Shown here in pieces: positions 1-9,894 of a stretch of DNA of 64,000 nucleotides. The notes under the pieces were generated by a model. It was not told where the DNA came from. It saw nothing but the letters and a program-made list of their open reading frames with translations, and made no database searches. The stretch comes from Desulfotomaculum copahuensis (GTDB lineage Bacteria > Bacillota > Desulfotomaculia > Desulfotomaculales > Desulfovirgulaceae). How positions within the stretch are numbered: the stretch's first letter is position 1; the number at the start of each line of letters is the position of its first letter. A program made the translations under genes and the position numbers. The stretch lies in assembly GCF_001655685.1 (NCBI RefSeq), contig NZ_LYVF01000192.1, positions 51,402 to 115,401 of the forward strand, read 5' to 3'.

Positions 1-517
<517 letters not shown>

Positions 518-560
518 AGCCGGACATTGAGCGCCAACAGGCGAGGTGGTGAAAACTTAG

Positions 561-1412
561 ATGGCCAGTTTACGTGACTTGAGGCGCCGCATCAAGAGCA
601 TTCAGAGCACGCAGAAAATCACCAAGGCGATGAAGGCGGTGTCCGCCGCCAAAATGCGCCGGGCGCAGGATCAGGTGCTGGCGGCCCGGCCCTATGCCAA
701 AAGAATGCGCGACGTGCTGGGGCGGGTGGCCAACTCGGCCGGTAATGTGCGCAATCCGCTTTTGGAAGTGCGGGAGCCGAAAAAGGTGGCCTACCTGCTG
801 GTGACTGCCGACCGGGGTCTGTGCGGCGGCTTCAACGGCAACCTGATCCGCAAGGCCAGCCATGAAATCAAGGATCGCGACGCCACCAGCATGATCTGCG
901 TCGGCCGCAAGGGGCGGGACTTCTTCCGCCGGCGGAACTACCATATCGCCCAGCAGTATGTCGGTCTGGGCGAGACAATCAGTCTGGGGCAGGCGCAGGA
1001 GATCGCCCGTTTTGTCATCGGGCAGTACGGGGCCGGCGAATTTGACGCCGTCTACCTGATCTACAGCGAATTCGTGAATGTGCTGATTCAGCGTCCACAG
1101 ATGATCCAGTTGCTGCCCGTACAACCGCCGGCCGGGGCGGAAGAGGCCAAAAAGGTGGATTACATTTTCGAGCCGGACGCGGAAGAAGTGCTCAACGTCC
1201 TGTTACCACGCTATGTGGAAAACATGGTCTATTACGCCCTGCTGGAATCCAAGGCCGGTGAGCAAAGCGCCCGCATGACGGCCATGGACTCGGCCACCAA
1301 GAACGCCGCGGACATGATCGACCGGCTGACCCTGTCCATGAACCGGGCGCGCCAGGCGGCCATCACCAAGGAAATTTCCGAAATTGTGGGCGGCGCGGCG
1401 GCGCTGGAGTAA
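561..1412 (+). CDS. atpG: ATP synthase F1 subunit gamma
   Basis: This 283-residue protein has the length expected for the gamma subunit, the central stalk that rotates inside the alpha3-beta3 ring. Both signature ends are present: the N-terminal coiled-coil helix ([20 protein letters not shown]) and the C-terminal helix (residues about 240-283, with [20 protein letters not shown]). The ATG is preceded by a GAGGTGGTGA Shine-Dalgarno-like stretch. The gene lies between atpA (43 bp upstream) and atpD (69 bp downstream) and is presumably cotranscribed with them. No anomaly was seen. Confidence 0.97.
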   Translation: MASLRDLRRRIKSIQSTQKITKAMKAVSAAKMRRAQDQVLAARPYAKRMRDVLGRVANSAGNVRNPLLEVREPKKVAYLLVTADRGLCGGFNGNLIRKASHEIKDRDATSMICVGRKGRDFFRRRNYHIAQQYVGLGETISLGQAQEIARFVIGQYGAGEFDAVYLIYSEFVNVLIQRPQMIQLLPVQPPAGAEEAKKVDYIFEPDAEEVLNVLLPRYVENMVYYALLESKAGEQSARMTAMDSATKNAADMIDRLTLSMNRARQAAITKEISEIVGGAAALE

Positions 1413-1478
1413 GACGGCATGATTTATGGGAACCTTCTTATGGCCAGTTGAGTCAAGCGCAAAGGAGGTACGAAGTAG

Positions 1479-2885
<1,407 letters not shown>

Positions 2886-2886
2886 T

Positions 2887-3291
2887 ATGGCGGAAAAGAC
2901 CCAACGCCTGGAAATTGTCACCCCCGAGCGCAAGGTATTCAGCGGCGACGTCCGCTTTGTGGTGGTGCCGGGCGTGGAAGGCGAACTGGGCTTCCTGCCC
3001 GAGCACGCTCCGCTGGTCAGCGCCCTCAAGATCGGCATTATCCGGGTGCAGCCGGAGGAAGGCAAGCCCTTCAAAGTGGCTGTCAGCGGCGGTTTCGTGG
3101 AAGTGCGCAACAGCAAGGTGAGCGTGCTGGCCAACACGGCCGAGCGCGACGATCAGATTGACCGGGAGCGGGCCGAAGAGGCCAAACGGCGCGCCGAACA
3201 GCGCCTCGCCTCCAAGACCTCCGAACTGGATGTCGCCCGGGCCGAACTGGCCTTGAAACGTGCCCTCAACCGCCTGAAAGCGGCGGAATAA
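2887..3291 (+). CDS. atpC: ATP synthase F1 subunit epsilon
   Basis: Epsilon is a small subunit of the F1 rotor stalk that can inhibit ATP hydrolysis. The 134-residue product has the N-terminal beta-sandwich (LEIVTPERKVFSGDVRFVVV, GELGFLPEHAPLVSAL) and the two-helix C-terminal domain rich in Arg, Glu and Ala. I chose ATG 2887 over GTG 2878: the GAGGGA ribosome-binding site at about 2871 sits a normal distance from the ATG but almost touches the GTG. It is the last gene of the atp operon, and a hairpin terminator follows. Confidence 0.95.
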   Translation: MAEKTQRLEIVTPERKVFSGDVRFVVVPGVEGELGFLPEHAPLVSALKIGIIRVQPEEGKPFKVAVSGGFVEVRNSKVSVLANTAERDDQIDRERAEEAKRRAEQRLASKTSELDVARAELALKRALNRLKAAE

Positions 3292-3318
3292 GCCGGACAA
3301 CAGAATGTCATGCCAAGA

Positions 3319-3347
3319 GCCGGGAGATGCAAAATCCCCCGGCTTTT
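3319..3347 (+). terminator. Rho-independent terminator of the atp operon
   Basis: A 10-bp stem (GCCGGGAGAT paired with ATCCCCCGGC, one mismatch) with a 5-base loop is followed by TTTT. It lies 27 bp after the atpC stop. Confidence 0.75.
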
Positions 3348-3616
3348 CGTATTGCGCGGACGGACGATCCGCCCCTGATTTAAAATCCTCCGTCCGGATG
3401 GTATAAAACCGGTCCGGTGCCGGACAAACGGTTTGCCAAAAGTTATTCAGAATTTCCGCCCGCTTGACCCGGAAAGCCGGCAGCAGCGGCGAGGCGTGCA
3501 GATAAAAACCGGAATAATCCGGAAAGGAACAGTCCCGCATCGCTAATTTCCGAATACGGGTATGCCTGCGGTTGAAAATGGCAACAATGGCAGGCAGGAC
3601 TGTTTTTAACGGAGCG

Positions 3617-4879
3617 ATGGACGTGGAAACACTGGTGATTGAAGGCGGCCGGCCGCTGGCCGGTCTGGTGAAAGTAAGCCCGGCCAAAAATGCCGTGCTG
3701 CCAATCATTACAGCCTCCCTGCTGGCTGAAAGCGCCTGCGAACTGGAAGAAGTGCCCGCACTGGCCGATGTGGAAACGATCTGTGCCGTGATCCGGCACC
3801 TGGGCGCCGGCGTGGAGCGCCGGGGCGGCGGGTTGGTGATCACGCCGCCGGACCGTCCGGCAACCGAGGCGCCCTACGAGTTCGTGCGCCAGATGCGCGC
3901 CTCCTTCCTGGTCATGGGGCCGCTTCTGGCGCGTGCCGGCCGGGCGCGCATCTCCCTGCCCGGTGGATGCGCCATCGGCACCCGGCCGATTGACCTGCAC
4001 CTGAAGGGGTTCGCCCTGCTCGGGGCGAAAATCGCCCAGACCGGCGGCTATATCGAAGCCCGGGCGTCCGCACTGACCGGCAGCCGCATTTATCTGGACT
4101 TCCCCAGCGTGGGCGCTACGGAAAACATCATCATGGCGGCGGTGCTGGCCCGCGGTCAGACGGTGATCGAAAATGCCGCCGAGGAGCCGGAAGTGGTCGA
4201 CCTGGCCAATTATCTCAACGCCATGGGCGCGCGGATTAAAGGGGCGGGCACCAAGCTCATCCGCATTCAGGGGGTGGAAGAACTGCACGGCGTCACCCAC
4301 AGCATCATCCCCGACCGCATTGAGGCCGGCAGTTTTCTGGTGGCGGCCGCGATCACCGGCGGCGACGTGGTGGTGGAAAACGTAATTTGCGACCACCTGA
4401 AACCGGTGGTGGCCAAGCTGCAGGAAGCGGGCATTACAGTGGAAGAACGGGAAAGCAACATCCGGGTGGCCGGGAACGGCGAGATCCGGCCGGTGGACAT
4501 CAAGACCATGCCCTACCCCGGCTTCCCCACCGACATGCAGCCCCAGTTGATGGCCCTGATGACCCTGGCCAAAGGCACCAGCGTGGTCACCGAGACGGTT
4601 TTCGAAAACCGTTTCATGCACGTGAACGAATTGAAGCGCATGGGCGCCCGGATCAAAGTGGCCGGACGCACGGCGGTGGTTTACGGTGTGCGCGGCCTGA
4701 CCGGTGCGCGCGTGCGCGCCACCGACCTGCGCGCCGGCGCCGCTCTGGTCCTGGCCGCGCTGCGGGCGGCGGGGGAAACGGAAATCGGGGACGTCCATCA
4801 CCTGGACCGGGGCTATGAAAATCTGATCGACAAGCTGCGCTCGCTGGGTGCTGCCGTAAGACGGGAAGAAAGGCGGTAA
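3617..4879 (+). CDS. murA: UDP-N-acetylglucosamine 1-carboxyvinyltransferase
   Basis: MurA transfers enolpyruvate from PEP to UDP-GlcNAc, the first committed step of peptidoglycan synthesis, in the cytoplasm. From ATG 3617 the protein has 420 residues, the normal family length, and begins [13 protein letters not shown] as expected. The reactive cysteine is residue 118 in [10 protein letters not shown], so a fosfomycin-sensitive type is expected. The normally very conserved SGAKNA motif reads SPAKNA here; the catalytic Lys-Asn pair is kept. In-frame starts exist at 3572, 3578 and 3587, but they would add a non-homologous extension. The ribosome-binding site GGAG before 3617 is close (2 bases), so the start is slightly uncertain. 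The position before spoIID matches the murAA locus of Bacillus. Confidence 0.94.
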   Translation: MDVETLVIEGGRPLAGLVKVSPAKNAVLPIITASLLAESACELEEVPALADVETICAVIRHLGAGVERRGGGLVITPPDRPATEAPYEFVRQMRASFLVMGPLLARAGRARISLPGGCAIGTRPIDLHLKGFALLGAKIAQTGGYIEARASALTGSRIYLDFPSVGATENIIMAAVLARGQTVIENAAEEPEVVDLANYLNAMGARIKGAGTKLIRIQGVEELHGVTHSIIPDRIEAGSFLVAAAITGGDVVVENVICDHLKPVVAKLQEAGITVEERESNIRVAGNGEIRPVDIKTMPYPGFPTDMQPQLMALMTLAKGTSVVTETVFENRFMHVNELKRMGARIKVAGRTAVVYGVRGLTGARVRATDLRAGAALVLAALRAAGETEIGDVHHLDRGYENLIDKLRSLGAAVRREERR

Positions 4880-5044
4880 TGGACGGCGCATTTAAAGCAT
4901 ATTAATGTGATGACCGGGTAGACAGGCCGTGGCCGGCGATGCTCAACTGGTTGACCGGCAAGCGTCATCTGGGAAGAAGCGGCAAGTTGCATACCGGGTG
5001 ATGCGGCGGATGTCAGCAATTAAAACGGTCCGGGGGGCGGGTAT

Positions 5045-6025
5045 ATGCGCAAAACGAAAACGTTATTCGGTTTGCTGCTGATCATCATTGCCCTCGTCCT
5101 GGGCCTGCCCTACCTGATGGAGCGTCCCGCCCCGGTGAAGATCCGGCCGGAGCCGGTGCGGGTGCGCCTCTTTGTGCATGAAACCGGCAAAATTGTCTCC
5201 CTGCCCCTGGAAGACTACGTTACCGGCGTGGTGGCCGCCGAGATGCCGGCGTCTTTCCCCGTGGAGGCGCTCAAAGCGCAGGCGGTAGCCGCCCGCACTT
5301 ATATCGTGCGGCGCCTGACGGCCGGCGGGGTAGCCAACAACGCCCACCCCGGTTCCGATATCAGCGATGATCACCGGGACGGACAGGCCTGGATTTCCCG
5401 GGCGGAAATGAAAAAGCGCTGGGGATTTTTCGGCTACTATGAATATTACTTTAAAATCCGCCGGGCGGTGGATGAAACACGCGGTTTGGTGCTTACTTGG
5501 CAGGGGGCGCTGATCGATCCGGCCTATTTCGCTTCCTGCGGCGGCCTGGGTACAGAAAGCGCCGCCACCGTCTGGCAAAGTGACGAGCCCTATTTAAAAA
5601 GGGTGGATTGCCCCTACGACGCCGACCCGCAGCCGGTGCGCAAGGTAACCCTGCCCGTTGAACAGGTGGACCGGTCGCTGGGCGTGCACCTGGGGGCGGT
5701 GCCGGTTATCCCCGGAGCGGGCGTGCGCAAGGTGTCACCGCCGGCGCCTTTTGCCGTCATTGCACGCACCCCCGCCGGCCGGGCGCTGACCGTGAGTATG
5801 GGCGGGCGCACATTTCCCGCCACTACCGTACGCGACCGGCTCGGGCTGCGCTCCACCGCCTTTACGATGCAGTTGAAGGGCGACCGGGTCGAAATAACCA
5901 CCCGCGGCTACGGGCACGCCGTGGGCATGTGCCAATACGGGGCCAAGGGCTATGCACTGCAAGGCTATAATTTCGAACAGATCCTGAAGCATTATTACAC
6001 CGGGGTGGATATCATCAAGATGTAG
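5045..6025 (+). CDS. spoIID: Stage II sporulation protein D (SpoIID lytic transglycosylase)
   Basis: SpoIID is a membrane-anchored lytic transglycosylase of the mother cell. It acts with SpoIIM and SpoIIP to thin septal peptidoglycan during engulfment. The 326-residue product has an N-terminal membrane segment (about residues 7-25) and the family core VVAAEMPASFPVEALKAQAV at about 62-81. Glu66 is the likely catalytic residue. Further typical segments are YFASCGGLGTESA and the C-terminal GYGHAVGMCQYGAKG. In relatives the gene is transcribed by sigma-E; I could not identify a convincing sigma-E promoter here. It lies between murA and the SpoIIQ-like gene. Confidence 0.95.
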   Translation: MRKTKTLFGLLLIIIALVLGLPYLMERPAPVKIRPEPVRVRLFVHETGKIVSLPLEDYVTGVVAAEMPASFPVEALKAQAVAARTYIVRRLTAGGVANNAHPGSDISDDHRDGQAWISRAEMKKRWGFFGYYEYYFKIRRAVDETRGLVLTWQGALIDPAYFASCGGLGTESAATVWQSDEPYLKRVDCPYDADPQPVRKVTLPVEQVDRSLGVHLGAVPVIPGAGVRKVSPPAPFAVIARTPAGRALTVSMGGRTFPATTVRDRLGLRSTAFTMQLKGDRVEITTRGYGHAVGMCQYGAKGYALQGYNFEQILKHYYTGVDIIKM

Positions 6026-6122
6026 GAACGGTGAAGAATAATTTTTCCGCCGTTTGGCCACAATTAGCCTAAAGGAATTTGTATCTCCCCGGGAACAACG
6101 CCCGGGCGGGAAAATTCACGGG

Positions 6123-7154
6123 GTGATTGAATTGTGGCCTTTTGACGAACGCCTGTCGGCCTCCGACGGAGTGAAAAAGTATCGCCGGTGGCTGCGCCGG
6201 TGGCTGCTGGGCGAGCCGGGGCAAGATGGCGCGGAAACGCGCCGGAGCGCCGGGTGGTGGCACTTTGCCCTGGCCGGGACGATGGCGGTGGTGCTGGTGG
6301 CCGGCTTGATCTGGGCGGCGGCCGGTACCTGGCAACCGGCCGGACCGGCGCCGCAAAACAGACCGGGTGTGGAATTGATGCAAGGGCCGGGAGCGGCCGT
6401 CCCGGCATCGGCCGGTATAAGTCAACCGGTTGACGGAAGCAGTCCGGCAGGAACCGGAAAAGAAACCGGAACGTCTTCAACAGCCGGCAAAACATCCTCC
6501 AGTGAAGCTGCCGGTCCGGCATCCGGCAAGTTCGTGCACGGAACCGCCGGTACCGGGGACATGTCATCGCCCTCCGGCGCTGTTACCGGTGCAACTGCCT
6601 ACCGTTCCGGTGACGGGCGAACGGCCGCCGGCGGCACGGAACCGTCAAGCGGAAGAACCGGCAGCCCGGCGGCGGCCGGTAGCGGCATTGTAGCAGGAAA
6701 TGCGGAACAGCCCTCCGGCGGCATTTCCCTTTGCCGCCCGGTCAGTGGCGCAGTCGACCGGGCTTTCGGTCCCGGCTATTCGGAAGTTTACGGTGATTAC
6801 CGCTTTAACGACGGGGTGGAGTTTGCCGCCGTGCCGGGCGGCAGTGTCAAAGCGGCGGCGCCGGGGCGGGTGAAAAATATTGTTCCCGGGCCCGCAGTCG
6901 CACTGCCGGGGAACGGCGGCCAACGCCGGCCGGCAAGCTACAGCGTGACCATCGATCACGGCAACGGCTGGCAAACCACCTATCAGGGCCTGGACACGGT
7001 GCGGGTGCGTTCCGGCCAGACGGTGGGCGCCGGTGAGATTATCGGCGCGCTGCCCGCGGTAACGCCGGGCGCAAAAGTATCCCGGTTCACCCTGGTCCTG
7101 CGGCACGCCGGTCAAACAATGGATCCGGCAAAGTATCTGGCAAACGAAAGATAA
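6123..7154 (+). CDS. spoIIQ: SpoIIQ-like membrane protein with a degenerate M23 domain
   Basis: SpoIIQ is the forespore membrane protein that meets SpoIIIAH across the septum. This protein has a short cytoplasmic arm, one membrane segment (around VVLVAGLIWAAAG), a long low-complexity linker rich in Gly, Ser, Thr, Ala and Pro, and a C-terminal M23/LytM fold of about 140 residues. The metal-binding motifs look lost. The segment expected to read HxGxD is FNDGVEF, and the late HxH is replaced by LVLRHAG, so I infer no peptidase activity. The GTG 6123 start is a choice. The longer TTG 6054 frame has no ribosome-binding site, but 6123 has only a weak one. Its place directly after spoIID supports the SpoIIQ identity. 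Confidence 0.75.
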   Translation: MIELWPFDERLSASDGVKKYRRWLRRWLLGEPGQDGAETRRSAGWWHFALAGTMAVVLVAGLIWAAAGTWQPAGPAPQNRPGVELMQGPGAAVPASAGISQPVDGSSPAGTGKETGTSSTAGKTSSSEAAGPASGKFVHGTAGTGDMSSPSGAVTGATAYRSGDGRTAAGGTEPSSGRTGSPAAAGSGIVAGNAEQPSGGISLCRPVSGAVDRAFGPGYSEVYGDYRFNDGVEFAAVPGGSVKAAAPGRVKNIVPGPAVALPGNGGQRRPASYSVTIDHGNGWQTTYQGLDTVRVRSGQTVGAGEIIGALPAVTPGAKVSRFTLVLRHAGQTMDPAKYLANER

Positions 7155-7183
7155 CGGCAAAAATGAAAATCAGCCCGGAAGCT

Positions 7184-7204
7184 GCCCGCCGACGGGCTTT
7201 TTTC
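7184..7204 (+). terminator. Terminator after the spoIIQ-like gene
   Basis: The hairpin GCCCG-CCGA-CGGGC is followed by a T-run interrupted once by C. A slightly longer alternative pairs AGCCCG (7172) with CGGGCT. Confidence 0.75.
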
Positions 7205-7214
7205 TTTATTTCCG

Positions 7215-7242
7215 GCATTTATCCATCTGCCACGCATATATA
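7215..7242 (+). promoter_or_regulatory. Possible sigma-E-type promoter of spoIIID
   Basis: CATATATA at 7235-7242 resembles the mother-cell sigma-E -10 element, and GCATTTA 13 bp upstream could be the -35. spoIIID is a sigma-E gene in Bacillus. The match is loose, and the A/T-rich stretch could be chance. Confidence 0.3.
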
Positions 7243-7275
7243 TTTTAGTAGCTATTCAGCCGGGGAGGTAGGGCA

Positions 7276-7530
7276 ATGCAGGAATACATCCAGAAAAGAG
7301 TACTGGATATTTGCGCCTATATCCTGGAGACCCGGGCCACCGTGCGTCAGGCCGCGCAGGTGTTTCAGGTGAGCAAGAGCACGGTGCATAAAGATATGAC
7401 CGAACGGTTGCCGTCCTTGAACAAGGAACTGGCCGTCCAGGTAAAAAGGATACTGGACTATAACAAATCCGAGCGGCATTTACGGGGCGGGGAAGCGACA
7501 CGGAAGAAATACCGGGAAAACATCATCTAG
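7276..7530 (+). CDS. spoIIID: Sporulation transcriptional regulator SpoIIID
   Basis: SpoIIID is a small DNA-binding protein of the mother cell that activates or represses many sigma-E and sigma-K genes. The 84-residue product matches the family over its full length. It has the helix-turn-helix region TVRQAAQVFQVSKSTVHKDM (about residues 22-41), then ERLPSLNKELAVQVKRIL, and a basic tail. A good ribosome-binding site (GGGGAGGT) precedes ATG 7276. It lies upstream of mbl as in Bacillus. Confidence 0.97.
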   Translation: MQEYIQKRVLDICAYILETRATVRQAAQVFQVSKSTVHKDMTERLPSLNKELAVQVKRILDYNKSERHLRGGEATRKKYRENII

Positions 7531-7837
7531 GTTGCAAATCCGGGGGCAGCTGTCCGGCGGGACGGTTTTTGACGGTCTGTCTTGGATCAAATCGGCATAT
7601 ATTCCGTAGAACCGGGCGTGCCGGCAACTTGTGAAAAGTTTTTGCTGGCTAGAGGAATTTCCCTGAAAATGTAGAATAATCCCTTGTTGTTCATCGTACA
7701 TAGTAAACCGGCCGGGTCCGGCCGGTGGACAGGCCCGGGTAAACGCGGGAAAGCAAGGGATGTTGTGCATACAGCCTGCTTTTCGGGGTGGTTCCGCCCG
7801 GGCCGGTGTTGGGGAAGGGGAAAGGAGATCCGGATTA
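7531..7837. other. Intergenic region between spoIIID and mbl
   Basis: These 307 bp hold no ORF that I can support. There is no clear terminator after spoIIID and no clear promoter. The AAAGGAG ribosome-binding site of mbl is at about 7821-7827. A GTG- or ATG-started frame reaching back to 7760 adds a non-homologous N-terminus and is rejected. Confidence 0.6.
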
Positions 7838-8881
7838 ATGCTCGGTTTGACAACGGATATCGGCATAGATCTGGGCACGGCCAACGTGCTGGTATATGTC
7901 AAGGGCCGGGGCATCGTGCTGCGCGAGCCCTCGGTGGTGGCTTTGAACAAGGAAACTGGCCGGGTGATTGCTGTGGGCGCGGAAGCCAGACGCATGCTCG
8001 GCCGCACTCCTGGCAACATTGTGGCCACCCGTCCGCTGCGGGACGGGGTGATCGCCGACTATGACGTGACGGAAAAAATGCTGCGCCATTTCATCGGCAA
8101 AGCGTGTGGACACAAGCTGTTCTTCCGCCCGCGGGTGATGGTCTGCATACCTTCCGGCGTCACCGGCGTGGAAGAGCGGGCGGTCAAACAGGCCGCCGTT
8201 CAGGCTGGCGCCCGTCAGGCGCACGTTATAGAAGAGCCGCTGGCGGCCGCCCTTGGGGCCGGGCTGGACATCTCCGAACCCACCGCCACCATGGTGGTGG
8301 ATATCGGCGGCGGCACGGCCGACGTGGCCGTGCTTTCGCTGGGCGGGGTGGTCTACAGCATTTCCCTGCGGGTAGGCGGGGATAAATTCGATGAGTCCAT
8401 TGTGCGCTTTGTGCGGCGGGAATTCAACCTGGCCGTGGGTGAGCGCAGCGGCGAGGAGATCAAAATGGAAATCGGCGATGCCTGCCCGGATACGGGAGAA
8501 GAAAGATCCATGGAAATCCGGGGGCGGGATCTGCTGTCCGGTCTGCCGCGGGCGATCACCATCACCAGCGGCCAGGTTTATGCGGCGATCAAGGAAAACC
8601 TGGACGCGGTGGTGGGCGCGGTGAAAGAAGTGCTGGAACACACACCGCCCGAGCTGTCCGCTGATATTGTGGACAAGGGTATCGTCATGACCGGTGGCGG
8701 TTCGCTTCTGCGGGGCATTGACACGCTGATCAGCCGGGCCACGGGAGTGCCCGTCTATGTGGCCGAGGATGCCCTTTCCTGTGTGGCCATGGGCACCGGC
8801 CGCGCGCTGGCCATGCTCAATGTGCTCTCATCCAACTCGCCGCGGCGCCGGCCGCCGGTTAGCCTGAAAAAGATAGTCTAA
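7838..8881 (+). CDS. mbl: MreB/Mbl family rod-shape actin homologue
   Basis: This bacterial actin polymerises on the inner membrane and guides lateral peptidoglycan synthesis. The 347-residue protein has the actin-fold phosphate loops DIGIDLGTANVLVYVKGRG near the N-terminus and VVDIGGGTADVAVLSLGG in the middle. It also has the adenosine motif MTGGGSLLRGIDTLI near residues 285-300. ATG 7838 gives the standard family start and has an AAAGGAG site 10-11 bases upstream. Following spoIIID, it occupies the position of mbl in Bacillus. From sequence alone, MreB versus Mbl cannot be fully separated. The C-terminal RRRPPVSLKKIV tail is basic. Confidence 0.92.
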   Translation: MLGLTTDIGIDLGTANVLVYVKGRGIVLREPSVVALNKETGRVIAVGAEARRMLGRTPGNIVATRPLRDGVIADYDVTEKMLRHFIGKACGHKLFFRPRVMVCIPSGVTGVEERAVKQAAVQAGARQAHVIEEPLAAALGAGLDISEPTATMVVDIGGGTADVAVLSLGGVVYSISLRVGGDKFDESIVRFVRREFNLAVGERSGEEIKMEIGDACPDTGEERSMEIRGRDLLSGLPRAITITSGQVYAAIKENLDAVVGAVKEVLEHTPPELSADIVDKGIVMTGGGSLLRGIDTLISRATGVPVYVAEDALSCVAMGTGRALAMLNVLSSNSPRRRPPVSLKKIV

Positions 8882-8931
8882 CGGGCCGCATACCCGCCGG
8901 CCGGCGGCACATGCCGGAACGGCAGTAATTC

Positions 8932-8960
8932 TTGACATTATCCGGAAATAAGCTTACAAT
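8932..8960 (+). promoter_or_regulatory. Near-consensus sigma-A promoter of the Uma2 gene
   Basis: TTGACA (8932-8937), a 17-bp spacer, then TACAAT (8955-8960). Transcription should start near 8967. A coding start at 8932 would therefore lie inside the -35 box. Confidence 0.85.
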
Positions 8961-8991
8961 AAGCGCAAATGCAAACGGGGAGGTGCCGGCA

Positions 8992-9555
8992 GTGGGTGGA
9001 TCAGCGCCACCGGCGGGGGAAGCCATTCTCACCTACGACGATTATCTGCAGTTGCCGGACGATGGCAATCGTTACGAGATCTGCGAAGGGGTGCTGCACG
9101 TGACGCCATCGCCCACCACCGGGCATCAACGGGTCTTACGCAATCTGGCTTTTCTTTTGCACGCTTTTGTTTCCCGGCATGACCTGGGGGAAGTTTTTTT
9201 TGCTCCGCTGGATGTGGTCTTAAGCCGGATCAGCGTTGTCCAGCCGGACCTGGTCTATGTGTCCCGGACCAGGCAGTCCGTGCTTACCGAAAAAAATGTG
9301 TGTGGCGCCCCGGACCTGGTAGTGGAGATTGTCTCCAACTCTTCATCCAGCGCGGACCGGGTGACCAAAGCACAGGTTTATGCCCGCTACGGGGTGCCGT
9401 ATTACTGGGTGCTGGATCCGCGGGAGAAAAAGCTGGAAGAGTTCCGCCTGGCCAGAGGTATCTATGTACTGGTGCACTGTTGGGAAGACAGCGCGGCATT
9501 TACACCGGAGATTTTTTCCGGTCTGACGGTGGATCTGCAACAGGTGTGGGCTTAG
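8992..9555 (+). CDS. Uma2 family (DUF820) PD-(D/E)XK endonuclease-like protein
   Basis: The 187-residue product belongs to the Uma2/DUF820 family, which has a restriction-endonuclease-like fold and no well-established cellular role. Family features seen are YEICEGVLHVTPSPTTGHQR, the QPDLVYVS segment, APDLVVEIVSNSSSSADRV (with the acidic residues of the predicted active site), then KAQVYARYGVPYYWVLDP. GTG 8992 is chosen because a GGGGAGG site precedes it by a normal distance and because a sigma-A promoter (8932-8960) overlaps any earlier start. It is a single-gene unit with its own terminator. A fragment of a second Uma2-like gene lies at 17452. Confidence 0.88.
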   Translation: MGGSAPPAGEAILTYDDYLQLPDDGNRYEICEGVLHVTPSPTTGHQRVLRNLAFLLHAFVSRHDLGEVFFAPLDVVLSRISVVQPDLVYVSRTRQSVLTEKNVCGAPDLVVEIVSNSSSSADRVTKAQVYARYGVPYYWVLDPREKKLEEFRLARGIYVLVHCWEDSAAFTPEIFSGLTVDLQQVWA

Positions 9556-9601
9556 CTTGGTGGAAGGTTATATTTCCGCAACGGAGAGTTAAACGGCAGG
9601 G

Positions 9602-9649
9602 AAATTTGGGGACAAAAAATTAATCACCGTCCTCAAATTTTTTGTTTTT
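9602..9649 (+). terminator. Terminator after the Uma2 gene
   Basis: The 12-bp stem AAATTTGGGGAC / GTCCTCAAATTT (one G-T pair) with a 15-base A/T-rich loop is followed by TTTGTTTTT. Confidence 0.8.
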
Positions 9650-9894
9650 CCGGCAACATTTCGCCCCCTTCATACGTCTATATATAATGAAGCTGTGCAC
9701 TTCAGGGAGCGGCGGGGCAAAGCCGGGATATTTTCACCGGTCCGGGAAATCATAAGGCCCGCCGGAAGGGGAGAAAGACTCACAATGTTAACAATTAATT
9801 AACTTAACAAAAACGGCAGGAGAACCCCTTTTTGTGTCGAATTATCTTTTCAGTCAGGGAAAGGAAACCAATTGTACATAAGGAGTCCTTAAGC
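9650..9894. other. Upstream region of the SLH protease gene
   Basis: No gene was found here. A TATAAT hexamer at 9683-9688 could be a -10 box, but no good -35 stands 16-18 bp upstream. An A/T-rich stretch with GTTAAC and TTAATTAA palindromes lies at about 9785-9810, close to the AAGGAGT ribosome-binding site. Confidence 0.4.

Noticed and set aside
3443..4891. A 482-codon minus-strand open frame opposite murA
   Set aside because: It covers the whole murA gene and shows only shadow-type composition; murA has a full set of family motifs.
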